Source: Clostridia bacterium (GTDB lineage Bacteria; Bacillota; Clostridia; Christensenellales; Aristaeellaceae). From it: 46,987 nt of DNA. Position 1 is the first letter of the stretch; each line of letters opens with the position of its first letter. The stretch lies in the NCBI GenBank assembly GCA_900769075.1, contig CAAGFE010000046.1, positions 1 through 46,987 of the forward strand, given 5' to 3'. Of the stretch, positions 34,876-41,714 are shown piece after piece. The translations under genes were made by a program, and so were the position numbers. The notes under the pieces are model-generated. The model worked only from the letters and a program-made list of their open reading frames with translations. It did not search any database and was not told the origin of the DNA.

Positions 34876-34881
34876 TATACT
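34876..34881 (+). promoter_or_regulatory. Candidate -10 element of the methyltransferase fragment
   Basis: TATACT lies 49 bases before the start codon. The matching -35 (TAGACT, 17 bases upstream) is poor. Confidence 0.35.
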
Positions 34882-34929
34882 GAAGGCAGCGTATGCGTTT
34901 ATCAATTCGGATTTATGGAGGATTCACCC

Positions 34930-35091
34930 GTGGAAAACGCACAGCCAACCTTTCTTGATCTGCTGCTGGAGGCGCACATCGACCTGAAGCGTCAGGGCCC
35001 GGGCAGCCCTGAAACAATGGAGCAAGCCCTCAGCTTCCTGGGCCCGCTGGATCGGCTGGAGAAGGTGGCCGAAATCAAGGTGGCATGCTGA
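34930..35091 (+). pseudogene. SAM-dependent methyltransferase cut at motif I
   Basis: 53 residues remain: a GTG start 8 bases after GGAGG, then a helical N terminus (FLDLLLEAHIDLKRQGPGS, ETMEQALSFLGPL) typical of class I methyltransferases just ahead of motif I. The expected E-I-G-C-G glycine loop is replaced after Glu-Ile by KVAC and a stop, where mobile-element sequence begins (35071). The ADP-ribosylglycohydrolase-HsdM gene ends with the same EIKVAC. The missing 3' part was not seen in the window. The remaining protein cannot bind SAM. Confidence 0.75.
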
Positions 35092-35228
35092 AAACAAGTA
35101 ATATGCGGATAGAAAATTGGTAGCAGAATTGGTAGCAGTTTCGGAAATTGGTAGCAGATGCACGCTGCGCCTTTTTTGTTTTTTGGGAAATAAAGAAAAG
35201 CTCCCGCTTTTGCACGGGAGCTGAAGTG
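35071..35228. repeat. Mobile-element end, copy 1
   Basis: This begins GAAATCAAGGTGGC at the broken methyltransferase gene. It has three direct repeats of ATTGGTAGCAG (35116-35126, 35128-35138, 35147-35157), likely recombinase-binding sites, and a terminator hairpin AGCTCCCG/CGGGAGCT (35199-35222) for the leftward recombinase gene. It is nearly identical to 45631-45787, in the same orientation. Confidence 0.85.
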
Positions 35229-35772
35229 TCATGCCTGGATTTCCATACCGTTCTTGAAGCGAACCATCACCCTGTCTTTGCTGTAGACTGTCATCCGTTC
35301 GACAAGAATATGGTAGGTCATCGGGTCGAAAGTCGTGATCAGCGTTTCCTGCTTCATGAGCGTTCTTAGAAATACATCAATGGCAGCCAAACGGGTCTGC
35401 TTGTCGAAGATGGTTTCCTTCAGCTCAGTGCAGCGCGCCTTGAGACTATCGTATCGGTCGCAGAGGGCATTGTGCCTTTCCCGGTAGACAGACTGGTCAT
35501 ACGCGCCCACGGCGTTTTCACGGACGCCGCGAGATATCTGTTCGGCGGCGATGCTCATCTCGGCTTCGACCTGCGCCAGCTCAGCTTTCAACGCATCTGT
35601 ACTGAACACCGTGCTGCGAATGGCGTCAAAGCTGTCCTTGACCTCGCTACGCATTCCTACCAGCTTGTTCAGTGCGGAGAGGAACAGCTGCTTCAGCGTT
35701 TCTTCATCAAAATGCGGACTACTGCAGGGCTGATCGCCATCATATTTCCTGTTGCATCGCCAAACAAGGCGA
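35229..35772 (-). pseudogene. Large serine recombinase, C-terminal remnant
   Basis: The frame reads from YRRLVWRCNRKYDGDQPC through the coiled-coil region to FKNGMEIQA and is closely similar to the C terminus of the recombinase at 45788. The catalytic N-terminal domain and half of the zinc ribbon are missing. At about 35772 the sequence changes to an RNA-ligase-like gene read in another frame, marking an illegitimate junction. It cannot catalyse recombination. Confidence 0.85.
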
Positions 35773-36289
35773 CGATACCCTCGATGTTGTGCCCGGCGAG
35801 ATAATCACGGATGCTGTCGAAGGTTCGTGATGCAAGGGGAATGTTTTTCTCGCCGTGCCGAACCAGAATGTCCGCGTCGAGGCCATGGGGATTGCTGTTG
35901 AAATGCGGCCCGATCGCCTCATAGGTACCATCGCGCAATTCGCCCGGCGTATTGGCCACGGCGGCAATGAACCAGGAATCAGCAGGACAAGTCTCGTCCA
36001 CAGGAACCCAGTGGGGCCAATGCCCGGTGACCGGATCAGGCTCATCACAGGGAATGGCATTGGCAGGAGGCGTTTTCATCACGCCCTTTTTGTTCTTCTT
36101 TGCATCGTACCGCTTGTAGAAGCGGCCGTTGATGATCGCACAGCAGGCGCCGTCGATCTTCTCCGTTGCGGTGCCTTCACCGGCAAGCACCCATGCCAGG
36201 TCAGGGCTGGACAGCTCCGGGGAGATGCTGATTACCCTGTGATCCTGAAACTCACGCTTGAACAGCGTGGGGATTTTTTTCATTTTCAT
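35693..36289 (-). pseudogene. RNA-ligase-like protein (DUF5565 type), 3' end replaced
   Basis: 198 residues. The nucleotidyltransferase adenylation motif EKIDGACC (K-x-D-G) lies near residue 43, with later EAIGPHFNSNPHG and, near 165, HNIEGIV, which matches motif IV. After that the frame runs through recombinase DNA in the wrong frame (ALFGDATGNMMAISPAVV) and stops, so motif V with its essential lysines is lost. The start is taken as ATG 36289 after AAAGGAC; GTG 36292 and ATG 36283 are alternatives. It overlaps the upstream RelB-like gene by 38 bases. Phage or mobile origin is likely. Confidence 0.65.
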
Positions 36290-36578
36290 CACCGTCCTTT
36301 ACCTTCTCATACCAACCTTTCATCTGCTCCGGGCATTCGATACACCACAGGAGGAAAAGCGCCAATGCTTCTTCCACGGTCCAGCCCAAGCCCCGGAGCA
36401 CCTTCTCTGCCTTCAGCAGAAGATCCACGTTGATTTCCACCTCGATGGTCTCGGTGCCGTTCTCAACGTACTCTCTGACGAGGTCATGGATTCCCGTGCA
36501 TGCATCCAGATGCTCCCTGTCAAAGAAATCCGGCTCATTCATGCCTTTCAGAAATTGCTCGATCTTCGCAGGGATCAT
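36252..36578 (-). CDS. RelB/DinJ-like antitoxin-type protein
   Basis: A 108-residue acidic protein. Residues about 45-90 (TIEVEINVDLLLKAEKVLRG, then TVEEALALFLLWC) look like the ribbon-helix-helix DNA-binding region of RelB/DinJ antitoxins; the N-terminal part (IPAKIEQFLKGMNEPDFF) is not recognised. GGAGG lies 6 bases before the ATG. It overlaps both neighbours by about 40 bases. No cognate RelE-type toxin gene was found beside it. Alternatively it is an island-encoded regulator. Confidence 0.55.
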   Translation of the reverse strand: MIPAKIEQFLKGMNEPDFFDREHLDACTGIHDLVREYVENGTETIEVEINVDLLLKAEKVLRGLGWTVEEALALFLLWCIECPEQMKGWYEKVKDGDENEKNPHAVQA

Positions 36579-36870
36579 GCTGCGCCTCCTTTTTCGCTCG
36601 CCGCTTTGCTTTTTGTTCTTCACGCCAGGCTGCGGCGGCTTCTTCCACCTCGCGCATGGTCTTTTCGTAATCGCCGCTCAGGCAGGCGTGGGTTTCAACG
36701 GACATGATCGCGCAGTCACGCTTGCCGCGTCGGGTGATGAAGACAACGTGCCCCACGGTTTCCAGATAAGCCCACACGGCGGAGGGCCTGCGCCGGAACT
36801 CCGTCACGCTGACGTCCTTTTCTTCAATCAGGAAGTCCAGCTTCCCGGGCTGGTGTATGGTTTCATCCAT
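36535..36870 (-). CDS. Phd/YefM-family antitoxin-like protein
   Basis: 111 residues. The central section VSVTEFRRRPSAVWAYLETV, with VVFITRRGKRDCAIMSVETH, matches the Phd/YefM antitoxin fold; the C terminus is a long charged helix (EEAAAAWREEQKAKRRAKK). The start is the ATG 11 bases after AAAGGAG. No YoeB or Doc-like toxin follows; the next gene is another antitoxin-like gene overlapping by 44 bases. It may be an orphan antitoxin or a transcriptional repressor. Confidence 0.65.
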   Translation of the reverse strand: MDETIHQPGKLDFLIEEKDVSVTEFRRRPSAVWAYLETVGHVVFITRRGKRDCAIMSVETHACLSGDYEKTMREVEEAAAAWREEQKAKRRAKKEAQHDPCEDRAISERHE

Positions 36871-36911
36871 GCTCAGGTTCACTCCTTTGCTGCCCGTAGA
36901 TATGAAACATG

Positions 36912-36941
36912 AAAAATAGGCACCCTGCGCAGGGTACCTAT
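36912..36941 (-). terminator. Terminator of the 562-residue gene
   Basis: On the minus strand ATAGGTACCCTG-CG-CAGGGTGCCTAT forms a 12-bp stem followed by TTTTTC, 127 bases past the stop at 37068. Confidence 0.8.
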
Positions 36942-36963
36942 ATTGTGCAGCATATGTATGATT

Positions 36964-37000
36964 CACGCAACTTCCAATTGGAGGTAATCGAAAAATTTTT
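36964..37000. repeat. Direct repeat flanking the 562-residue gene, copy 1
   Basis: 37 bp starting CACGCAACTTCCA, matching 39375-39411 at 31 of 37 positions in the same orientation, with an internal palindrome around CCAATTGG. The two copies bracket the 562-residue gene and its promoter. Confidence 0.65.
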
Positions 37001-37067
37001 TTGACTTTTTCATATTGTCTGATAACACGTATACTTTTTTCTTGGATGCCTTCCATGCGTGATGGTT

Positions 37068-38756
37068 TTATTGCTTTCTTGTTGAATAGTTATCAAGATG
37101 TTTCCCTACATGCCCAATAACGATCTTTTTCGTTATCTCATCGAAGGCAAAGTAGACTCGGATGAAATCCGGATCAGATTCTTTGTTGCCATTCGCGACA
37201 TGCGGCTCAATATTGATCTCTCGTCCAAGATAGATATCGCTGCGCTGAGCCATCAAACTCTTATCTTTCCTGGTCATCTTGCCTTCGCCGCGTTTCAAAT
37301 CCCACGCTGTTTTTTCTTTATACGCTGCCTCAATATCTGCAACACTGTTGCGGAAGAGATCCGGAAGAACTGTTGCCATCATATAGAAACATTCCCACAG
37401 AACGTCTGGCCTCGTTGTGCAGGTTTTAAGCGATTTGATGCCGCGATCTGTAAAATCAAGCCTGTCTGGATATACCTTTTGGAAATACTGGCCGATCTCT
37501 ATAGGCGATTGAGGTAATGACGTAATGCTACGTACTGCCTCAAGTGAAGCCACTTGGTCCTGTGCCGCAGCATATACAAGTTCCATGGAATCAACTTTCC
37601 CCTGCAGTTTCCAGTTTTCTTGTTTTTGATCCGAAAGCTGTGCTTTTAAGTTGTCAATCTGGGTTCGTTGCTCAGCATCAACTTGTTCTGCCAGCTGCAT
37701 ATATTCATCCCGTTCTAGAAGTTGTTCCTTAAGTTCTGCATTTGTCAGGTCCTTTTTTTCCGACATGAGCTTGGCTGCTGCTATACTTCTCTTTAGATCT
37801 GCAATTCGACTTTGACGATACATCTCTTCACAATCACTCATGCGAAACATTTCGTGGGCATCATAGTACTTGATATCGGTTGAAAAAGCGCGCCTAAGGA
37901 TATTGACAATCTCATTTTCGCCAAGAGTTTCTGCTTGATATGCCGAGATATATCGATGCTTTGTTGATGCATTCGCTGACCAGTAAATCATTATCTGTCC
38001 AGGCCGACACTGTAGCTCCTTTGAGATAAAATAGTTTATCTCATCCAACGCCCCCATTGTAGTGGGGTAGTAAACAATTGCGTTCCCCATAACGTTTTTG
38101 GCTATGCTTTCGGGGTCGACGCTATACTCCACTTCATCTTCCTCGGACATAACAGGAGCTACAAGAATAAGCGGAATCTCCCTGTCTCCCTGCTCGACCT
38201 TCTCTGCAAATTTCATCCCATATCCTACATCAATTTTTTGTGAATGAGCATAAAGCTTTACATCGCCGCAAAGGCAATTCAGTTTCTTGCTGAACAGCAG
38301 GGTTTTGATAAAGCCAGGAACATTAAGCGTTGGTGGATTAGCAATTGTGCCAATAAATCCTGCTTTGTCCCGATAATATAGGACATAAGAGATGGTAGCC
38401 TTTGTCATAGAGAGCTGCTCAAAACCAACTTCTGTTGTCCAAATGCGAGGGGCTTCCTCAATGGTTTTTTCATCCGCAGCATCCTGGTTCTGGTATTCCT
38501 CGATTTTGCACGCCCAATATAAGCGATTTTTCTCCGTATAAGAGGTTGAATTTGCTTCTACTTTACAATCAGCTGTCTGAAATTCACCATATCGCCTTAA
38601 CTGCTGCCAGTTCCAGTTTGCAATTGGTTGGCCATATTTTCGATAAAGCCAATTATACAGTCCATAGATAATCTCATCAAATACCGATACGCCTTGATGT
38701 GAGGCTTCCACATCAAAATGGGCTTTATAGAAAACGCGTGCAGAAAGGTCGAACAT
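37068..38756 (-). CDS. Unrecognised 562-residue coiled-coil protein, defence-like
   Basis: I do not recognise this family. Residues 1-310 look like one or two alpha/beta domains (VFYKAHFDVEASHQGVSVFD, NVMGNAIVYYPTTMGALDEI). Residues about 312-410 are a charged coiled coil (ELKEQLLERDEYMQLAEQVD). The C-terminal 60 residues form a compact module with GREINIEPHV and, after a spacer, IRVYFAFDEITKKIVIGHVG, which looks like a small nuclease- or toxin-type fold, a loose impression only. No signal peptide or membrane segment is seen. AAGGAGG lies 6 bases before the ATG. Single-gene unit with own promoter and terminator, AT-richer than neighbours, flanked by direct repeats: cassette-like cargo. Confidence 0.8.
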   Translation of the reverse strand: MFDLSARVFYKAHFDVEASHQGVSVFDEIIYGLYNWLYRKYGQPIANWNWQQLRRYGEFQTADCKVEANSTSYTEKNRLYWACKIEEYQNQDAADEKTIEEAPRIWTTEVGFEQLSMTKATISYVLYYRDKAGFIGTIANPPTLNVPGFIKTLLFSKKLNCLCGDVKLYAHSQKIDVGYGMKFAEKVEQGDREIPLILVAPVMSEEDEVEYSVDPESIAKNVMGNAIVYYPTTMGALDEINYFISKELQCRPGQIMIYWSANASTKHRYISAYQAETLGENEIVNILRRAFSTDIKYYDAHEMFRMSDCEEMYRQSRIADLKRSIAAAKLMSEKKDLTNAELKEQLLERDEYMQLAEQVDAEQRTQIDNLKAQLSDQKQENWKLQGKVDSMELVYAAAQDQVASLEAVRSITSLPQSPIEIGQYFQKVYPDRLDFTDRGIKSLKTCTTRPDVLWECFYMMATVLPDLFRNSVADIEAAYKEKTAWDLKRGEGKMTRKDKSLMAQRSDIYLGREINIEPHVANGNKESDPDFIRVYFAFDEITKKIVIGHVGKHLDNYSTRKQ

Positions 38757-38789
38757 AGTGATCCTCCTTGCTTTCGAATGACATTACAG

Positions 38790-38828
38790 GTTACAGTAAC
38801 ATTATATCTCAATGTTCTGAAATATCAA
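38790..38828 (-). promoter_or_regulatory. Promoter and palindromic operator of the 562-residue gene
   Basis: Minus-strand TTGATA (38823-38828), 16-base spacer, TATAAT (38801-38806). The palindrome GTTAC-A-GTAAC (38790-38800) abuts the -10 at the transcription start and is a candidate repressor site. Confidence 0.65.
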
Positions 38829-38850
38829 AGCCTTGGGGCAATATTCTCAC

Positions 38851-39374
38851 TTATTTATCCCAGTTGTTGTCCTCAATGAAGCGAAAACCCATACAATAAT
38901 CGGGTTGCAGACTATATGCCTGCAGTTTTTCCATCAGCAGCATATGGGCAGTTACGTGTCATATCAGAGATGCAACCGTCAGACAAAGCTATATGAACAG
39001 GATTGACCTCAGGCCCAGCAACGTCAGCATCGATTTTCGTCTCATCCTGCTGAAGATTTCCGACAACCTTTTTCGGCAGTTATCGGCGCCCCGGGACAGA
39101 ACAATCTCGGCAAACAGGGTTTCCCACTGTTCGACGGGATGCATCGTTTCGGTCTTAATGCCTGATCCCTCCCAAGTCACAAAAGATGCAATGGCTCATG
39201 GAGAAAAAGCAGTGTGAATGATATAAAGTATACCGATTATTCCGTCATCCGTCAATCAATACCCCTCCTATTATCCGAGAAAACATCTGCATAGCGAAGT
39301 GGGGCTTCATGGAACCCCAGAAGTCGATGTTCGCACAGGTTATGGGTACATATATTATGCTGCTTTCTGCGGTT
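38851..39374. other. Gene-poor remnant stretch
   Basis: No intact gene. Two decayed minus-strand frames are visible: 38851-38943 (30 residues, ending GFRFIEDNNWDK) and 38989-39180 (63 residues, HPVEQWETLFAEIVLSRGA). Both read like C-terminal pieces of real proteins but I do not recognise them. The remainder up to the direct repeat at 39375 shows nothing clear. Confidence 0.4.
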
Positions 39375-39411
39375 CCACGCAACCTCCAGCTGGAGGTAAT
39401 CGTGAAATTTT
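39375..39411. repeat. Direct repeat flanking the 562-residue gene, copy 2
   Basis: Matches 36964-37000 at 31 of 37 positions. It contains the perfect 16-bp palindrome ACCTCCAGCTGGAGGT. Confidence 0.65.
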
Positions 39412-39487
39412 CTTCTCTCGGCCTTACTGCCCGGCTCCTGACGCCATGCCGCCGTTTCTTTTGTGCAATTTGTACATATGTTTCGGG

Positions 39488-39637
39488 AGGGTGCACCCTC
39501 GCCTCCGAAAATGCACCCTAGATAACCACCCAAAATGCAGAAAATGCACCCTGGATAGAAGCCGAAAATACGGAAAATGCACCCTAAAATCGGCTTAGGG
39601 TGCATTTAGGGTGCATCTGGGGTGCAGGGAGGGTGCA
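39488..39637. repeat. Helically phased TGCACCCT/AGGGTGCA repeat array
   Basis: The perfect palindrome AGGGTGCACCCT (39488-39499) is followed by three direct TGCACCCT boxes starting at 39512, 39545 and 39578 (33 bp apart). Four inverted AGGGTGCA boxes start at 39597, 39608, 39619 and 39630 (11 bp apart; the third reads GGGGTGCA). The two groups face each other across a short CCCTAAAATCGGCTTAGGG palindrome. This looks like an iteron or multi-operator array. Confidence 0.7.
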
Positions 39638-39851
39638 TTTGTATCATGGTCGGTGGGCACATTTCAGCATAGACGCCCGCGTATTCCCAACCCGGCGTAT
39701 TCTGGATCAGCTCACTGTAGTAGCTGACCTGCACGGACAGCGAATGCATCAGCCGTTCCGTATCCATCGAAACACGCGCATAGGCCGCGACGCGCTTTCG
39801 CTGAAGAAGGTCCGGCTTTTTCGCGTCGATCCGCGTTATGGATTTGGCCAT
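39606..39851 (-). pseudogene. Serine recombinase, N-terminal fragment
   Basis: 81 residues, of which the first 63 are a resolvase N terminus with the catalytic-serine motif AAYARVS, then HSLSVQVSYYSELIQ and GWEYAGVYA. Beyond that, where family members continue into the GISGT region, the frame runs into the repeat array and stops. AAAGGAGG lies 9 bases before the ATG. It follows the small gene and the sigma-70-like gene, the usual order in Clostridial serine-recombinase elements. Confidence 0.8.
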
Positions 39852-39911
39852 TGTATCAAGCCTCCTTTCGACCGTATTACTCACTCTGAATGCCCGAAAA
39901 GTCAAGCAATA

Positions 39912-40082
39912 TCAAGGGTTTTCGAGAGATAAAGCACTGATTGGCGGGTCGTATTTCTCGATCAGAACAGCCCTTGCCTGGACGAATTCCTCAGCGGTCA
40001 GCAGGCCCTTGTCGCGGAGCTGCTCAAGCACGGACAGGCAGAGCCGGTAGCCCTGTTCCCGCTGAAACATGCTCATGTCCAT
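39912..40082 (-). CDS. Small conserved protein beside recombinase genes (SHOCT-like)
   Basis: 56 residues: MDMSMFQREQGYRLCLSVLE, then LRDKGLLTAEEFVQARAVLIEKYDPPI. The second part has the short-helix pattern of SHOCT-type oligomerisation motifs (LL..GLLTEEEF). Its ATG overlaps the end of the sigma-70-like gene. Such small genes commonly lie between that gene and a serine recombinase in Clostridial elements; function unknown. Confidence 0.65.
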   Translation of the reverse strand: MDMSMFQREQGYRLCLSVLEQLRDKGLLTAEEFVQARAVLIEKYDPPISALSLENP

Positions 40083-40492
40083 CACTGATTCCCCCTTCCC
40101 GTGCGAAAGGCGGCATAGCATCCCCGGCTGCAGAAGCTGCGCTGCGTGACACCATATACCTCGAATGTCCTGCCGCACTTTCTGCAGGTGAAGGTATGCG
40201 TAGTTTTCTGCGTCATCTGGTCCCGGTGCGCTGCCCACCATTTCATCCTGCAGGCATCTGAACAGAAGCGCTTGTACTTGCGTCCGGGCACCTGCTGGAC
40301 AGGGGCTCCGCATTGTTCGCAGCCACCCTTGGCAGTGTGTCTGCCGACACTGGACCGTGCACCGCCCAGTTCATGCCGGATACAGTAGCTCTTGACCTTG
40401 CTGGGCGATATGCCGAGCAGAGCGGCAATGGCCCCATAGCTTTTGCCTTCACCCCGCAGCCGGGTGATCCGTTCCTTTTCCTGTGCTGTCAT
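40082..40492 (-). CDS. Sigma-70-like HTH and zinc-ribbon protein of mobile elements
   Basis: 136 residues. An N-terminal helix-turn-helix (EKERITRLRGEGKSYGAIAA, then LLGISPSKVKSYC) is followed by two zinc-ribbon-like Cys groups, CEQCGAP...CSDAC and CRKCGRTF...CSRGC. Databases often label such proteins 'RNA polymerase subunit sigma-70', but it lacks sigma regions 2 and 4 and is more likely a small DNA-binding accessory factor. The start follows GGAGG closely. Confidence 0.75.
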   Translation of the reverse strand: MTAQEKERITRLRGEGKSYGAIAALLGISPSKVKSYCIRHELGGARSSVGRHTAKGGCEQCGAPVQQVPGRKYKRFCSDACRMKWWAAHRDQMTQKTTHTFTCRKCGRTFEVYGVTQRSFCSRGCYAAFRTGRGNQ

Positions 40493-40571
40493 TCGGCACC
40501 TCCTTCCGGGGCATCGTCCGGCGATCCCGCAATACGGAGAAAAGGACAGGCGTTTGAGGGGGTGCCAAAAG

Positions 40572-40600
40572 AAAAAGGCGGTCAGCCGAAGCCAACCGCC
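40572..40600 (-). terminator. Terminator after the endolysin fragment
   Basis: On the minus strand GGCGGTTGGC-TTCG-GCTGACCGCC is followed by TTTTT. Confidence 0.88.
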
Positions 40601-40612
40601 AATGTGAAAGGA

Positions 40613-41146
40613 TTATTCTGCTTTGCTGTACTTCCCAGACACCCAGCCTACGCATCCGTTGACCACGACCGCGTGCCATCCGTTTTCAGCCGTTGCCACC
40701 CATTCAAGGGTGTCGCCGTTCTTGGCGGCGGTGATGCGGCTGTACTGCGTACCGTTGCCGGTGCGGATGTTGACCGTGCCGCTGACGCAGGAGATCGTGA
40801 CCTTCCTGCCGGTGGTGTCGGGCGTATCGTCGCCATCCTCCGGCTCAGAGGGCTTCAGCGCTTCATCCCGGTCAGCGGTCGCAGCCATCAGCGCAGCATG
40901 GGTCTCCGTGCCGTAGATGCCGTCCGCCTTGATGCCAGCCCTGCTCTGGAAGGCCTTCAGGGCAGAGAGGGTTTCCGTGCCAAAGCTGCCGTCCGCGCCG
41001 TACTTGGGCAGGGAGAAGCCCAGCTGCAGGAGCAGCTCCTGCAGGGTCTTTACGTCCGTGCCCTTCGCACCATTCTCAAGCGAACGGGAGCCGAGGGTGT
41101 ACTCGGTCGCGGGCGTATCAGGCGTGTGCACGGGGGCGCTGTGAAT
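40613..41146 (-). pseudogene. Phage endolysin C-terminal fragment (peptidoglycan-binding plus SH3)
   Basis: About 175 residues remain. A PG_binding_1 domain (VKTLQELLLQLGFSLPKYGA, GSFGTETLSALKAFQ, GIYGTETHAAL) is followed by a linker rich in Glu, Asp and Thr and a bacterial SH3 domain (VNIRTGNGTQYSRITAAKNG). The catalytic amidase or muramidase domain is absent: at about 41146 the DNA switches to a dinB-like gene in another frame. Without the enzymatic part it would at most bind cell wall. Prophage remnant. Confidence 0.8.
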
Positions 41147-41450
41147 ACGGCTCAATCCGGTCGGAGTATCTGCCGTAGATTACCCGGGCCAGCTTGGAAT
41201 ACTTGCAGTACTGGTCATATTGCGGCGGCACAACGATCAGGCCGGGACAGGCCCGCCGGGCCTCCCAATTCGCCATGCCAGTTTTGACGCCTCGGGCCTT
41301 GGCCTCCGCGCTTGCGGTCAGTACGATGCCGTGCCGTTCCTCCGTGCTGCCACAAACCGCGATAGGCTTGTTCTTGAGCTGCGGGTTCAGCATCTGCTCC
41401 ACGCTCGCGTAGAACTTGTTCATGTCGATATGCAGAATCTTCGGAGTCAT
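41118..41450 (-). pseudogene. DinB/UmuC-family Y-polymerase, N-terminal fragment
   Basis: The first about 102 residues are authentic: ILHIDMNKFYASVEQMLNP holds the first catalytic aspartate, followed by ERHGIVLTASAEAKARGVKT. After DRIEPYS, where the family continues into the second acidic motif (S-I-D-E), the frame enters endolysin DNA and stops. The polymerase is dead. The start follows AGGTGG by 6 bases. Its promoter shares operator sequence with the divergent LexA-like repressor gene, consistent with SOS-type control of the ancestor. Confidence 0.85.
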
Positions 41451-41515
41451 GGGCTGCCACCTCGCTTGGATGATTTCAATGTGCCGATTCCGTATCGCTC
41501 GGAGCCGACGACAAT

Positions 41516-41544
41516 ATGCTATCACAAGAATCTGTGAGTGCCAA
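41516..41544 (-). promoter_or_regulatory. dinB-fragment promoter with repressor operator
   Basis: Minus-strand TTGGCA (41539-41544), 17-base spacer, TAGCAT (41516-41521). The operator TATCACAAGAATCTG (41520-41534), part of the palindrome TCACA-N6-TGTGA, fills the spacer. Confidence 0.7.
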
Positions 41545-41641
41545 GCGAACATGCTTCCCACTAAAAATAAACTTGTTCCCATTTTTCTGTGTTTTTCTCG
41601 TCTCACTCGTCTCTCGCACTCAAAAAATCTTTTGATAGCTA

Positions 41642-41670
41642 TTTACAAACGCAGATTCTTGTGATATGCT
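41642..41670 (+). promoter_or_regulatory. Repressor gene promoter with matching operator
   Basis: TTTACA (41642-41647), 17-base spacer, TATGCT (41665-41670). The 15-base sequence CAGATTCTTGTGATA (41652-41666), the exact inverse of the site at 41520, covers the spacer and edge of the -10. Confidence 0.75.
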
Positions 41671-41714
41671 TATCGTAAAGCTGAACACCAGCTGTTGGAG
41701 AAAGGCGGTTTAGT

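Noticed and set aside
37001..37035. Plus-strand promoter TTGACT...TATACT
   Set aside because: The spacer would be 23 bases and no plus-strand gene follows.
39252..39605. A minus-strand ORF with 11-residue GCIF repeats
   Set aside because: The repeats simply reflect the 33-bp DNA periodicity of the phased array; the inverted part steps by 11 bp, not a multiple of three, and no ribosome site is present.
39488..39637. Possible CRISPR array
   Set aside because: Repeats are only 8-12 bp, change orientation midway, and have no spacer-length unique segments or cas genes.
35229..39851. The two recombinase fragments as one gene split by an insertion
   Set aside because: The N-terminal piece ends near residue 63 and the C-terminal piece starts deep in the zinc ribbon, so most of the protein is missing. 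They are better explained as remnants of two genes or a larger deletion.
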